From positions 1 to 21,978 of the IMG/VR virus record IMGVR_UViG_3300028802_000061: 21,978 nt of DNA. One strand, 5' to 3'. Positions 6,637-15,621 of this stretch are shown here, piece after piece (position 1 is the stretch's first letter; every line of letters begins with the position of its first letter). Source of the DNA: a virus. The notes below the pieces were generated by a model. That model ran no database searches and had not been told where the DNA came from. It saw only the letters and a list, made by a program, of their open reading frames with translations. The position numbers were made by a program, and so were the translations under genes.

Positions 6637-8919
6637 TTACTGCATGACCGGGGGCGCGGCGGGACCGCCGAAGCCCTGCGGCTGCGGCCCCAGCGCCCCG
6701 CCAGCGTCGGCGCCCTGGGGAGAATTGCCAGCCCCTTCAGGGCCTTGGGCATTGGGGTCTTCCGCCCCTGGCCCTGCTGGGCCAGCCCCCAGCGGCTTGG
6801 CTTGCAGGGCGTTCATGGTCTGGATGCTGGGCTGACCGGCAATGAAGGCGTCGGTCAAATCCAGCCGGTCGTCCATCCGCATCAGCAACTGCTTGCCCAG
6901 CCATTCGGGCGATAGCCCTGGAATTTGCAAGAGGAACGGTGCGGCCTGTGTGAAATTCTGGACTTCCACGGCCTTGTTCGGGCGCCCCGATGAACCCGCC
7001 ACAATCTCAAGAAAGATTTCATCGGCCACGTCCTGGCTGGACAGCGTGGGCCACACGGCCCCGACGCCGACAACCCGCGTGACTTCTTCGGCACCGATTT
7101 CGACAAGTGCCACTTTTCCCGCATCGCGCATGACCTCCGTCAACAGATCGTCCAGATCGTCCATATTGGATTGCAGCGCCGACATCCGGCTGCTTTCGGC
7201 AATGCTGCTTTCGGTGGCCGTGGCGCTGGACGTGCCGCCCAAATTGGCTTCTTGCGTCCCTACCGTGCGCAGGATGTCTTCAAACTGCGGCGTGACATCG
7301 TACAAGTCGGCGTTGATCGGCGGGTGCTTCACAACCTGAAGCACGTCATCAATCTTGGCCCCCGGCGTCAGGGCGTTCAACTGCACCACGCCATTGGCGG
7401 GCCGGGTTTCCAGCTTCTTCACATCGTCATCGGACAGCATGCCATTGGCGACCGCCGTCAGCGGGCGGTTGGCGATGCGATGCTGGCGTAGCCCTTCGCG
7501 CGCACGGTTCATGTCGCGCTGTTCGTGCCGCATCAAGAAGCAATCGGACAGCGGAAAACGCTGCTTGTGATGTTCAATGAGATTGAAGGCCAGCGGATAC
7601 CAGGGGAAAAAGCGTTCCAGCACCAGCGGCGGCGCCTTTGGCTCCTCTAGGAAATTGGGGAAGCCATCGCAAATTGTGTACATCAACCCGGTGGGCCGGT
7701 CGTAGCGCACCCACACGCACGCGCGGCCCTTCTTGGGGTCGTTGCCATAGCCGCTGTCGGTGCCGCCGTCCTGGGGCTGCGACATCACCACATTGTCGGC
7801 ATTGTACAAGCTGCACTTGCCGCTGACATCGACCTTCCAGATGGTCTGGATTTCATCAATCGAGAACAGATATTCCTCGCTGACAAAATCGCAGCCGACA
7901 AAGCCCTGAAGGTGAACCATGCGCCAGTCGGGGATGATCGAAGTCGCGCCGGGGAAATCGAAGACAATGCCTTCTTGCACCACGTCATTGGGCTTGGAGC
8001 GCATGGCTTCCATCGCCAGCCGCAGTTCTTCCTTTTCGGACGCGCAGCCCTCCATCGCGGCAGGGTCGTCAATCAAATCCGCCATCAGCATTTCGATGCG
8101 GGACATGCGTTCCGTCATCGTCGCCATGCCCTTCAGTTCGTCGGGCGACAGCACATGCTCCTGCATCTCGCGCACCAGCCCCAGCTTGGTGTAGCCAACG
8201 CCAGCCGCCAGTGTGCGACGCACCAACTGCTTCATCATCGCCTTGAACGGCGGGTTCTGCTGCGACAGCACCTTATTCTTGAAATACAGTTCCATCGTCT
8301 TGCAGATGCGATTTTTCATCGCTTTGCGCGCGGCGCCTTCGTTGATGTCGGCTATCAGCGCTTCGGCTTGCAGCACCGCCTTCATCATTTCCGGGTTCTG
8401 GGCCGCTTGCACGGCGGCGCCCTGGGCTTGGGGGTTGCCCGCCTGGGCGCCCTGCATGACAGCCGTGGCCGCTTGCAAAGTCTGCTGGGCCATCTGGAAC
8501 GACGCCTGATTTTCGTCCCACAGCTTGAAATCCATCATCTCCTTGCGGCGCGCAACCACGGTCGGGTTCTTGGCATAGATGGCTGCGGTGCGCTGCTGCA
8601 CATGCCGCTGGATCACATTGACCACATAGCGGTTGTCTTCCAGCTTGCCTTGGCCCTCCCACTGCAAGCCCAGCAGCATGTCTTCGTCTTTCTTCATGCG
8701 CTTGAAATCTTCTTCCCAGAACTTCCTAGCTTGGCGACACTCCTTGGTCAGCTTTTTGACCAACTCTTTGCGTTCGGTGGGGATTTCGCCGGGTTCGCGC
8801 ATGACATCGGCCATGCCAGCCTGTTGGTCGCCGCCGCCATAGCCGCTGCCTTTCTCGCTGCTTTCGTTGGGCGTGACGGACGTGCCAAGCGGCAGATCGT
8901 CGTCGCTGTCATTGGGCAT
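6637..8919 (-). CDS. Portal protein (P22-like, large)
   Basis: This 760-residue protein is predicted to form the dodecameric portal ring through which terminase packages DNA. Length and layout match P22-class portals (gp1, 725 aa). There is an acidic N-terminus, helices (ERKELVKKLTKECRQARKFW, about residues 50-69), then QRHVQQRTAAIYAKNPTVVA, a long helical core, and a low-complexity Gly/Pro/Ala/Gln C-terminal tail (residues about 700-760), where P22 portals carry the barrel region. No barrel heptads are obvious here. The ATG at 8919 overlaps the stop of the preceding 60-aa gene by 11 bases, placing it in the terminase operon. The 100-base gap downstream, before the scaffold, is unusual for this tight block. 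Confidence 0.85.
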   Translation of the reverse strand: MPNDSDDDLPLGTSVTPNESSEKGSGYGGGDQQAGMADVMREPGEIPTERKELVKKLTKECRQARKFWEEDFKRMKKDEDMLLGLQWEGQGKLEDNRYVVNVIQRHVQQRTAAIYAKNPTVVARRKEMMDFKLWDENQASFQMAQQTLQAATAVMQGAQAGNPQAQGAAVQAAQNPEMMKAVLQAEALIADINEGAARKAMKNRICKTMELYFKNKVLSQQNPPFKAMMKQLVRRTLAAGVGYTKLGLVREMQEHVLSPDELKGMATMTERMSRIEMLMADLIDDPAAMEGCASEKEELRLAMEAMRSKPNDVVQEGIVFDFPGATSIIPDWRMVHLQGFVGCDFVSEEYLFSIDEIQTIWKVDVSGKCSLYNADNVVMSQPQDGGTDSGYGNDPKKGRACVWVRYDRPTGLMYTICDGFPNFLEEPKAPPLVLERFFPWYPLAFNLIEHHKQRFPLSDCFLMRHEQRDMNRAREGLRQHRIANRPLTAVANGMLSDDDVKKLETRPANGVVQLNALTPGAKIDDVLQVVKHPPINADLYDVTPQFEDILRTVGTQEANLGGTSSATATESSIAESSRMSALQSNMDDLDDLLTEVMRDAGKVALVEIGAEEVTRVVGVGAVWPTLSSQDVADEIFLEIVAGSSGRPNKAVEVQNFTQAAPFLLQIPGLSPEWLGKQLLMRMDDRLDLTDAFIAGQPSIQTMNALQAKPLGAGPAGPGAEDPNAQGPEGAGNSPQGADAGGALGPQPQGFGGPAAPPVMQ

Positions 8920-9091
8920 CGAATAATTCCTTTACCGACACGACATTGAAGGTGTTGGCTTTGTGCTTGCGGCGATAGACCAACATGGCGCGGATCGCCA
9001 AAAGCTGGGTCCGAAACAATTCCACCATTTCGCCGTCCATCATCACGGCCCATTTGAAGGCTTGGCTTTGATAGGCGTTATTCAGGCGCAT
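8909..9091 (-). CDS. Small protein before portal, unknown function
   Basis: A 60-residue product (MRLNNAYQSQAFKWAVMMDG to SVKELFDAQ) contains one long amphipathic helix rich in Arg and Leu (VELFRTQLLAIRAMLVYRRK). Its ATG lies inside the last codons of the upstream zinc-ribbon-like gene (14-base overlap), and its stop lies inside the portal start region (11-base overlap). The conserved style of overlap with both neighbours argues that it is a real, coupled gene. No family is recognised. Confidence 0.65.
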   Translation of the reverse strand: MRLNNAYQSQAFKWAVMMDGEMVELFRTQLLAIRAMLVYRRKHKANTFNVVSVKELFDAQ

Positions 9092-9359
9092 GAAGCTTGT
9101 CCTTCAGTTCAGGACGGTTGCCGTGGCCGCGCATGTAGGGACGCCCGACGACATAAGGCGGGCGCGTGGTGTCGCGCGGGGGCGGGGGCACCGATGGGCG
9201 CCGCCCTGGCACGACGCGGGTTGCCGCTGCGTTGGCCTTATAGACCGTGTGCTTCTTGGGGTAGCCTTGCGCTTGCGGGATAAGGTGGGTGCAGCGGATC
9301 GTCCTTCCGTCCCACCATTTGCCGCAATGCCCGCACAGCCACTCACGCTTGTTGTTCAT
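9078..9359 (-). CDS. Small zinc-ribbon-like protein with Pro/Arg-rich tail
   Basis: The 93-residue product opens MNNKREWLCGHCGKWWDG and continues TIRCTHLIP, giving a CxxC, nine-residue gap, CxH pattern that could bind one zinc. The rest (residues about 45-93) is rich in Pro, Arg and Gly and looks disordered and basic, so nucleic-acid contact is conceivable. The start overlaps the end of the upstream 62-aa gene by 17 bases in another frame. I know of no named family; the metal-binding suggestion rests only on the Cys/His spacing. Confidence 0.65.
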   Translation of the reverse strand: MNNKREWLCGHCGKWWDGRTIRCTHLIPQAQGYPKKHTVYKANAAATRVVPGRRPSVPPPPRDTTRPPYVVGRPYMRGHGNRPELKDKLHAPE

Positions 9360-9531
9360 CGCTGGCCTCCGCTTTCAGATCGGCCACCAGAATTTCCAGG
9401 CCGCGCAGCGCGGCAAGATACTTGTCTTGCTGCGCCGCGTTCATCGCGCGATGGTGCGTGTCGATAAACTGCGTGGCAAAGTTCATTTGTTGTTGCGCCC
9501 GTTCAAGCACGGCAAGATGTTTGTTGTTCAT
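9343..9531 (-). CDS. Small helical protein, unknown function
   Basis: A 62-residue, highly helical product (MNNKHLAVLERAQQQMNFAT, then AAQQDKYLAALRGLEILVAD) rich in Ala, Gln and Leu, with possible coiled-coil character over most of its length. It starts by an ATGA overlap with the upstream 56-aa gene and overlaps the next gene by 17 bases. Its first four residues, MNNK, and the DNA around its start are nearly repeated at the next gene's start, which suggests a local duplication of the junction. Confidence 0.65.
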   Translation of the reverse strand: MNNKHLAVLERAQQQMNFATQFIDTHHRAMNAAQQDKYLAALRGLEILVADLKAEASDEQQA

Positions 9532-9698
9532 TGCGCGGCCTCTGCGTCGCCTTCCAGATAGGCGCTCAACTTATCCGTCGCTTCGTCGTAAAGCTTCACA
9601 CCGTCAGGGTGCATCTTCTCGCGCGAGACAATAAATTTGCGCGCGTGGTAAAGGGTCTGCAACACGTCTTCCAAAATTATATATTCATTGTTTTCCAT
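9528..9698 (-). CDS. Small acidic helical protein directly after terminase
   Basis: The 56-residue product begins MENNEYIILEDVLQTLYHAR and ends LEGDAEAAQ; it is acidic and predicted helical. The ATG at 9698-9696 overlaps the large-terminase stop by one base (TGATG), and its own stop overlaps the next start (ATGA). Coupling on both sides is the main evidence for a genuine gene. No family is recognised. Confidence 0.65.
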   Translation of the reverse strand: MENNEYIILEDVLQTLYHARKFIVSREKMHPDGVKLYDEATDKLSAYLEGDAEAAQ

Positions 9699-11293
9699 CA
9701 GAAGCCTCCCATCGCTTCCAGTTCTTTCTGTTCATCTTTCTCCGCTTGGCCGCACCACTTGATCCAGGCATAGGTGCCGGACGGCGGTTCTGCCTTGCGC
9801 GGGTCTGGCGTCTTCGCCGCCCTTACAAGACGCCCAATGCCCATGCCCAAATGAGCGAGAGGATCAACGAAATCGTCGTGAGCAGCGCGATCAAATTTAA
9901 GCAACTCATCCAAAGCCTCCGACCACCACGATGCGAATGTGGGGAAGCGGACCTTTCCCATCGCCATGCGTCCGCGAATTGCTTGTGCGCGTGTGCGCTT
10001 GTCCTTGGCGGCTGAAACCTTCTCGACTGTGCAATAGACTTTTCGTTCCGCCATTCTCTTGAAAAGAAATGGACCAATAGATTTAAAAATGTGATCATTC
10101 TCGCCCCACCACACCAATGGCTTGTGCAAATCCATCATGTCGATCATGCGTTCCACGACAATTTCCGTGCCCGCACGCGACCAAAAAATGTCTGGCATGA
10201 TCCAGATATTGTCTTCTTGATCCACGCCAGCGACCATCAAACAGGTTTTGTCATTTTCCTGTTTAAGCCCCACGGCATGGTCAGATGCGGCGTACATTCT
10301 TAGATTTTTTGGCAAGTCTTTAAGCTGGTAAGGCGTCAGCCAGTTGCGCAGGAAAAACGCGCCTTCTTCCGGCGTCGGTCGGCCTTGATAATTCGCGTTG
10401 AAGCCGCGCGGATTGAGCCGCCGCATTGCGAAAAGGCGTTTCTCATTATGCCGCTGCGGCCAAAGGGCTGTGTCCTTACTGCGCTTCAGGCAGTCGTCGT
10501 CTTCCGCCAAGGCGGTCAGGTGCAGGATTTTCCACGTCGCCGCTTCGTCTTTATTATAGAAAGGGTTCAAAGGGTCAGTAAGGCGACCAATGATGTCATC
10601 TTCATGCCAGCGCGTCATAATGACGATGACCGCGCCCATGTCGGTCATCATGCGCGACATCAGATCGGACGAAAACCACTTCCAAACCTTGTCTCTTTGA
10701 CCGGCGCTGTCAGCATCAGCGCTGCCCTTCATCGGGTCATCGACAACAAGAACGTCGCCGCCTCGTCCGGTGATAGTGCCACCCACCCCCGTAAACGCGG
10801 CAATGCCGCCTTCAAGGGTCTGAAGCCTGTCAACTGCTTTTGACCCCTTGCGTAAATGACAACCGGGGAAAACTTGGCGGTACATTGGGGAAAGCATGTA
10901 CTCGCGGACTTTTGATCCGGCTTCGGTGGCAAGTTCTTCATTGTAGGACGCCAAGATTGCAGAGTTGAACGGATTGCGGCCCATGTACCACGCCAAGAAA
11001 GCCCAGCTTGCGAGTTGAGATTTGCCGTGGCGCGGCGGCATGATGATGATAAGGCGGGGCATCTCGCCTTTTTCCAATTGCTCCAAGGCTTCGGCAAGAA
11101 GGCGATGAAAATGCTGCGCGTCATAGCGCGACAGCAAGACATTATCCGGGTCGTTGGGGTCGGGCATCATCAGCCGGACGAACTCAATAAGTTCGTCCTT
11201 GGCCTTCATGCACGCCAGCATCCGCCGCGCCGCTGTTAAAGCGAGTTCGGGCGAGACTTCGCCGGGTACGATGTTGGCGTCAGCCAGCGCCAT
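9698..11293 (-). CDS. terL: Terminase large subunit
   Basis: The 531-residue packaging motor and headful nuclease. I chose the ATG at 11293 (MALADANIVPGE) because AAGG lies six bases before it; the frame is open to 11368 but that extension is Arg-rich and lies over the preceding gene. Motifs: Walker A PPRHGKS (residues about 86-92), Walker B VLVVDD (181-186), coupling motif MTRWHEDD (227-234). The C-terminal RNase-H-like nuclease has likely acidic residues in ASDHA (Asp338), WGEND (about 397-400) and HDDFVDPLAH (472-481). The protein should bind the portal and use ATP to translocate DNA. It overlaps its neighbours at both ends. The small subunit is 4.7 kb away, across two fibre genes. Confidence 0.95.
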   Translation of the reverse strand: MALADANIVPGEVSPELALTAARRMLACMKAKDELIEFVRLMMPDPNDPDNVLLSRYDAQHFHRLLAEALEQLEKGEMPRLIIIMPPRHGKSQLASWAFLAWYMGRNPFNSAILASYNEELATEAGSKVREYMLSPMYRQVFPGCHLRKGSKAVDRLQTLEGGIAAFTGVGGTITGRGGDVLVVDDPMKGSADADSAGQRDKVWKWFSSDLMSRMMTDMGAVIVIMTRWHEDDIIGRLTDPLNPFYNKDEAATWKILHLTALAEDDDCLKRSKDTALWPQRHNEKRLFAMRRLNPRGFNANYQGRPTPEEGAFFLRNWLTPYQLKDLPKNLRMYAASDHAVGLKQENDKTCLMVAGVDQEDNIWIMPDIFWSRAGTEIVVERMIDMMDLHKPLVWWGENDHIFKSIGPFLFKRMAERKVYCTVEKVSAAKDKRTRAQAIRGRMAMGKVRFPTFASWWSEALDELLKFDRAAHDDFVDPLAHLGMGIGRLVRAAKTPDPRKAEPPSGTYAWIKWCGQAEKDEQKELEAMGGF

Positions 11294-11459
11294 CTTCCGC
11301 CTTCGGCCCTTCGGTCTGGACAAGCTGCGGCTGCATCTGCGGCGCGGCTTGCTTCTGTAGTTCGGCAATGATCGGCGCCGCCGTGCGATAGGGCGTGCCC
11401 GCCAGCGCTTCCATGATTGTGTTGGTCATGTCCAGCGACAGGTCAAACTTTAGCTGCAT
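11280..11459 (-). CDS. Small conserved-type phage protein, unknown function
   Basis: The 59-residue product starts MQLKFDLSLDMTNTIMEALA; GGAGG ten bases upstream of the ATG at 11459 fixes this start, although the frame extends to 11519. It continues AAPIIAELQKQAAPQMQPQ and resembles small helical proteins seen near terminase or virion genes in many phages, by memory and without a search. It overlaps the upstream gene by 17 bases and the terminase start by 14, so all three are likely translated from one message. Confidence 0.7.
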   Translation of the reverse strand: MQLKFDLSLDMTNTIMEALAGTPYRTAAPIIAELQKQAAPQMQPQLVQTEGPKAEDGAG

Positions 11460-11658
11460 CGGGGAAATCCTCCGTTTGAAAATCATCGCCAAATTGCTCA
11501 ACACAGGCGGCACAGCCACAGTGCGCGCCCGTGCCGCGTTCGGTGTGGATCACGGCCATTTCCGCCGCCACATCATCGGGCGGGATCGGCGTCAGACGTC
11601 CCACCAGATAAACCTTGTCGGCGGCTTGCGCGGCATTGGGGATTTTAATGGTTGGCAT
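11443..11658 (-). CDS. Small cysteine-containing protein, unknown function
   Basis: The 71-residue product (MPTIKIPNAAQAADKVYLVG start) has three cysteines close together (HCGCAACVEQF, about residues 46-56) that could hold a metal or form disulphides. The start overlaps the fibre-2 stop (TAATG), and its own end overlaps the next gene. Position suggests it belongs to the fibre-terminase operon; a fibre chaperone is possible but there is no sequence evidence for it. Confidence 0.65.
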   Translation of the reverse strand: MPTIKIPNAAQAADKVYLVGRLTPIPPDDVAAEMAVIHTERGTGAHCGCAACVEQFGDDFQTEDFPDAAKV

Positions 11659-13412
11659 TACGCGCTCCCCGTGAAAGCCTGAATGGCCTGGTAATCATCA
11701 ATGCCGATAAGCTCCATCGAACAGGTAATGCGCGCCGTGGAGATACCCGTCGATCCGCTGGAAAGCGGCGTGACTGTCAGGTTCATTTGACCGGGCGGGC
11801 TTTGCACCAAGCCAACCGCGACATTGATCCCACACACACCGGCATTGACGCTTTGCGGGTGATGCGCGACTTGGATCATGCCAGCAAACACGATAGCGCC
11901 CGCAAAGCAGGAATAATTGCCGACAATCTCCCGGTACACGCTGGTATAGCCGGTGTTGCCGTCATCGTTGCTCGCCGTCACCTTGACGCGAACGCTGCAA
12001 GAAAAATTAGAAAGCTCAATCGGCCACTTGAAAGCGGTGACTTGGTTGTTGGCGGCAACGTGATCCTTGGTGGTGTGGCGCTTGCTGCCGCGCGATGCCG
12101 TGTTGTAAAGCTGGCCGTTGGTGTCCACTCGCAAGGTTTCGGTAAAGGGAGCGACGCTGCCTGCCGCGCCTGTGGCCGAATAATAAAGAAGGAATTGCCC
12201 GGCATCGAGACTGAGAGCGGAAACCGGATTGGCCGATTGCCGGATATGGCTTGCGCCGTTGAAATATGAGTTGGAACTCAGGACAAGTTGACCGCCCGCG
12301 TTGCTGGCATACAGCGCCGCCGTGGGGCCAAGCTGGAGAGCCTTGTACGCCGCACCCCATGCCGCTGGCACGACGCCCACGCCGAGAAAGCCGTTAATGT
12401 CCAACCGCAGCCGTTCGGTCAGCACCGCGTTCGCGCCCGCCGCGCCAGCGGGGGCGGTGTACCAAGTGTACGTCCCGCCGCCGCTACCGTTCATGCCCGC
12501 GCCACCGGCTGAAATCAGCTTCCAGTTCGCGCCGTCATAATAAAGATTGGAGCCGAGAAAGACGCCCGCATTGCCGACCGCGCCAAAGACTGAGCCAGCC
12601 GCGCCAAGGACAAGCGCCTTGTTGCCCGCGTCCCAAGCATCTGGCGCGCGGCCAATGCCGAGATTGCCCGTCATGGTGTCGCCAGCCTTGGAGACTTTGC
12701 CGGTGGAAAGGGTCAGCGCCGCCGCATCGACATACTGTTTCGTCGCCGCCCCCAACGGCGCGGCGGGATCAGCCGACAGCAGCAGCAGCCCCGTCATGGC
12801 GTCGCCAGCCAGGGCAACGCCGCGCTGCCAGCCCAGGGCAAAGCGCCCATAGAGCAAGCCGTCATTCGGCGCTTCAGTAATCATGCCCGCCGCCGACATC
12901 GAAGCGGCGACAAAGGCTGTCGTGGCAATCTGGGTGGTGTTGGTGCCGGTGATAGCGGTGGGCGCGGTTGGGACGCCGGTCAAATTAAGTGACGGTCCCA
13001 GCTTGGAAGACGTGACGCTGGCATCGGCCAGCTTGGGGGTCGTGACCGCGAAATCCAGAATGTGGCCGGTCTGCACGGAGAGCGGCGCGAGCCGGTTGCT
13101 ATCGACCGAATTGATCCCAAGCTTGGCGGTCGTCACACTGGCATCGGCCAATTTCGGCGTGGTGACGCTCAAATCCTGAAGGGTGCGGGTGCTGACCGAA
13201 AGATCGGCAAGTTTCGGTTCCGTCACACTGCCATCGGCCAGCGACGCCGTGGTGATCAGACCATCTTTCAGCCCGCCGTCATCTCTTTGGATAAGAGCCA
13301 AACGATCAATGGTTTGATCGGTCGTCACCTTCACGCGGTCGAAATCGACATTCAGCGGCGGGGTGGCCGCGTAGTCGTAGCTCTTGATATATTTGGTGGG
13401 AGGGCTGGACAT
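11658..13412 (-). CDS. Tail fibre 2 (paralogue of fibre 1)
   Basis: The 584-residue protein begins MSSPPTKYIKSYDY and has the same N-terminal organisation as fibre 1. QTIDRLALIQRDDGG is followed by about eight irregular repeats of the kind VTTPKLADASVTTAKLG (residues about 55-140), then a shared block (PTAITGTNTTQIATTAFVAA, ITEAPNDG, YGR). After about residue 210 it diverges into Gly/Ala/Asn-rich shaft segments with the pattern ETLRVDTNGQLY, typical of trimeric phage fibres. The last 110 residues carry a cysteine-containing beta-rich region that differs from fibre 1 and is presumably the receptor-binding tip. The start has GGAAG nearby; the 76-aa gene lies just upstream. Confidence 0.85.
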   Translation of the reverse strand: MSSPPTKYIKSYDYAATPPLNVDFDRVKVTTDQTIDRLALIQRDDGGLKDGLITTASLADGSVTEPKLADLSVSTRTLQDLSVTTPKLADASVTTAKLGINSVDSNRLAPLSVQTGHILDFAVTTPKLADASVTSSKLGPSLNLTGVPTAPTAITGTNTTQIATTAFVAASMSAAGMITEAPNDGLLYGRFALGWQRGVALAGDAMTGLLLLSADPAAPLGAATKQYVDAAALTLSTGKVSKAGDTMTGNLGIGRAPDAWDAGNKALVLGAAGSVFGAVGNAGVFLGSNLYYDGANWKLISAGGAGMNGSGGGTYTWYTAPAGAAGANAVLTERLRLDINGFLGVGVVPAAWGAAYKALQLGPTAALYASNAGGQLVLSSNSYFNGASHIRQSANPVSALSLDAGQFLLYYSATGAAGSVAPFTETLRVDTNGQLYNTASRGSKRHTTKDHVAANNQVTAFKWPIELSNFSCSVRVKVTASNDDGNTGYTSVYREIVGNYSCFAGAIVFAGMIQVAHHPQSVNAGVCGINVAVGLVQSPPGQMNLTVTPLSSGSTGISTARITCSMELIGIDDYQAIQAFTGSA

Positions 13413-13414
13413 GG

Positions 13415-13645
13415 CTAAACCACTTCCGGTTCGACAAGGACGGGTTCAAGACCAAGCTGGGCGAGCCGCGCCGCCGTGTAGGGCCGTGGCTGGTGGTTCT
13501 GGTTGACCGCGATGGCGCCGTTCATCCACTCCCAGATGAAGCGCCGGGTGAAGCGATCTTCCATCGAAAGCGGGAGGCTCCAACCGTCATCGCGCGTCAC
13601 AATGCGAAACGGCCCGCCGACATTGGCAATGACATAGCTGTGCAT
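13415..13645 (-). CDS. Small protein between the two fibres (possible fibre accessory)
   Basis: The 76-residue product (MHSYVIANVGGPFRIVTRDD start, ending PVLVEPEVV) has aromatic and charged residues in its centre (RRFIWEWMNGAIAVNQNH) and no signal or membrane segment. It starts two bases after the fibre-1 stop, and fibre 2 follows it by two bases. Small genes after fibre genes often encode assembly chaperones, so that is a plausible role, but no chaperone family is recognised. Confidence 0.65.
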   Translation of the reverse strand: MHSYVIANVGGPFRIVTRDDGWSLPLSMEDRFTRRFIWEWMNGAIAVNQNHQPRPYTAARLAQLGLEPVLVEPEVV

Positions 13646-13647
13646 CG

Positions 13648-15621
13648 CTACAACTCCGCATCAAAGGAGAGAGAGGACGCCGCATTATTATTGGCCGAAA
13701 CAAACCCCGATGTGTTGGCGGTAAAGCCGCCCACCGTGGTTACTGCCAAGCCCGCGCCATGCTGGCTCTGTTCGCCGCCCGCCAGGGCCGGGGTCGCCGC
13801 CGAACCACCGCCACCATTGACAAAGCGGAACGTCCCGGCAACTTGAAGCGCCGGGAAATTGCGCATCACCACCGGGTACGGCAGCACCATATAAGCCTGA
13901 TTGGAATTGATGAACGTCGCCACGCCGAGTTCGGCGTAAGACTGTCCGGCCAACCACTTCCAGAAATAACGCTGGCACTTGGCGAGCGTGGTAACAAACG
14001 TATCCGCGACAAAAGGCGTGGCGACGTTGCCAATCTCGATCTTGACTTTCCCAAGATGAAACTTGTTTCCCGCCGCCCCCCAAATCCGCGCGCCGCCCTG
14101 CAAGCCGACAGCCAAGCCCGCGCCCGACGCCGCCCAGGCGCCCGCCGAGGCTGGCCGGTTGTTGTTCGCGCCGCAGCCCAAATCCCACCAGACCCGCAAG
14201 CCGCGACCGGAGGCGTCAAGCCATGTCCCCGCCATATCGCCGGGGATGGTGACGCTCTTTTGCTCAATGGCATTTGCCACATTGATGGTGTAACTCGCCA
14301 TGTAATAGCGATCACCAGCGGCATTACCGAAAGACAAACCAAAGGTGCCGACAATGTTGGAACTGACAAGAAAGCTAACTGTGATCGGCTTTGCGATGGC
14401 ATAGCCAAAAAACGCTTCGGCAAAATCAACGCCTTCAACGCAATACTGGATACCGGAATAATCCGTCACATCGGGCGGCACGGCGGCGGTGTTGACGAGA
14501 TAGCGCAGCATATAAGGGGTTGGCGCTCCGGCGTGATAGCACTGAATATCCGCCGAGAGGTTATCGGTCAGGGACCGGGCGTAAGCGTTCCAGCGATCCG
14601 CGATCCAACCATTCGTCGCGCCAGCGCCGCCAATGGTGGTCTGGACATAGGACCGCCGCTGATCCGCCACGCAATCGCCGTTGATAACCAGATTTTTATT
14701 CGGCACGCCGGGGAAGTTGCCGGTGATGCTGCCGGTCACATTTACATCACCGCTGAAGTCAGCGTCTTTGGCGAATAGTTTTTTCCAGCGCAGGGCTGCT
14801 GTGCCCAAGTCATAAAGAATGTTCGCGCCGGGATTGTGGGCCGCAGATGCCAGCGCCGCAAAGCCGCTGTCGTCCGCGAGCCGCGCTTGCAATTCGGGGC
14901 CGTTGGATTTGAGCGCGGCGAAAGCCGCTGTGCTGCCACCCAGCTTTAGAGCCGGGAGAACTAAAGGCCCGGTCATCACATCGCCCGCCAGCTTGACGCC
15001 AAGCTGCCAGCCCAAGGCTTGCCGCCCGTAAAGAGCGCCATCGTTTGGCGCTTCGGTGATCATCCCTGCCGCACTCATTGATGCCGCCACAAAAGCCGTG
15101 GTGGCAAGCTTGGTGGTGTTGTCGCCGGTATTGGGGGTTGGGGCTGTCGGCACACCGGCCAGGGCGAGCGATGGCGCGAGTTTGGCCGAAGTGACAATGC
15201 CATCACCCAGATCGACCGTGGCAATGGAGCCATCGACTATCTTTGAACTGTTGATGCTGTCGTTGGCGATGTTGGAGCCATCGACCGCCGCGACACCGAT
15301 ATGAGAGTGAACCACCGCGCCAGCCGCGATCTTGGATGGCCCGACCGCGCCATCCGCGATCTTGGGATTTGTCACCGCGCCATCGGCAAGCTTCGGAGTG
15401 GTGACGGCGCCATCAGCCAAATTCGATGTGCCGATGACATCCCGCAGCCCGCCGTCATCGCGCTGAATTAAAGCGAGACGGTCGATGGTCTGGGTGGTTG
15501 TGGCGAGAAGCCGGTTCAGTTCCTGATCGACTGATGCCCCCGGCAAGGGCTTTTCAGGATTGGTCGTGGCGTACTGTGTGAAATCGAAATAGCGAAGATA
15601 TTTGGTTGGAGGGCTAGACAT
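13648..15621 (-). CDS. Tail fibre 1
   Basis: A 657-residue fibre protein. N-terminal residues 1-60 (MSSPPTKYLRYFDFTQYA; QTIDRLALIQRDDGG) are presumably the virion attachment module, as they are shared with fibre 2. Residues about 65-150 form imperfect 10- to 11-residue repeats (LADGAVTTPKLADGAVTNPK), likely a trimeric shaft. A common block to about residue 215 follows, then a unique C-terminus with NKNLVINGDCVADQRRSY, a motif type frequent in phage fibre tips. An SD-like GGGAGAGG lies 12 to 15 bases from the ATG, somewhat far. Transcription probably begins in the gene-free region just upstream, which holds a candidate operator. Confidence 0.87.
   Translation of the reverse strand: MSSPPTKYLRYFDFTQYATTNPEKPLPGASVDQELNRLLATTTQTIDRLALIQRDDGGLRDVIGTSNLADGAVTTPKLADGAVTNPKIADGAVGPSKIAAGAVVHSHIGVAAVDGSNIANDSINSSKIVDGSIATVDLGDGIVTSAKLAPSLALAGVPTAPTPNTGDNTTKLATTAFVAASMSAAGMITEAPNDGALYGRQALGWQLGVKLAGDVMTGPLVLPALKLGGSTAAFAALKSNGPELQARLADDSGFAALASAAHNPGANILYDLGTAALRWKKLFAKDADFSGDVNVTGSITGNFPGVPNKNLVINGDCVADQRRSYVQTTIGGAGATNGWIADRWNAYARSLTDNLSADIQCYHAGAPTPYMLRYLVNTAAVPPDVTDYSGIQYCVEGVDFAEAFFGYAIAKPITVSFLVSSNIVGTFGLSFGNAAGDRYYMASYTINVANAIEQKSVTIPGDMAGTWLDASGRGLRVWWDLGCGANNNRPASAGAWAASGAGLAVGLQGGARIWGAAGNKFHLGKVKIEIGNVATPFVADTFVTTLAKCQRYFWKWLAGQSYAELGVATFINSNQAYMVLPYPVVMRNFPALQVAGTFRFVNGGGGSAATPALAGGEQSQHGAGLAVTTVGGFTANTSGFVSANNNAASSLSFDAEL

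Noticed and set aside
7912-8949. Long plus-strand frame (345 codons) opposite the portal gene
   Set aside because: His/Leu/Arg-rich antisense frame with no start signal; the portal on the other strand is convincing.
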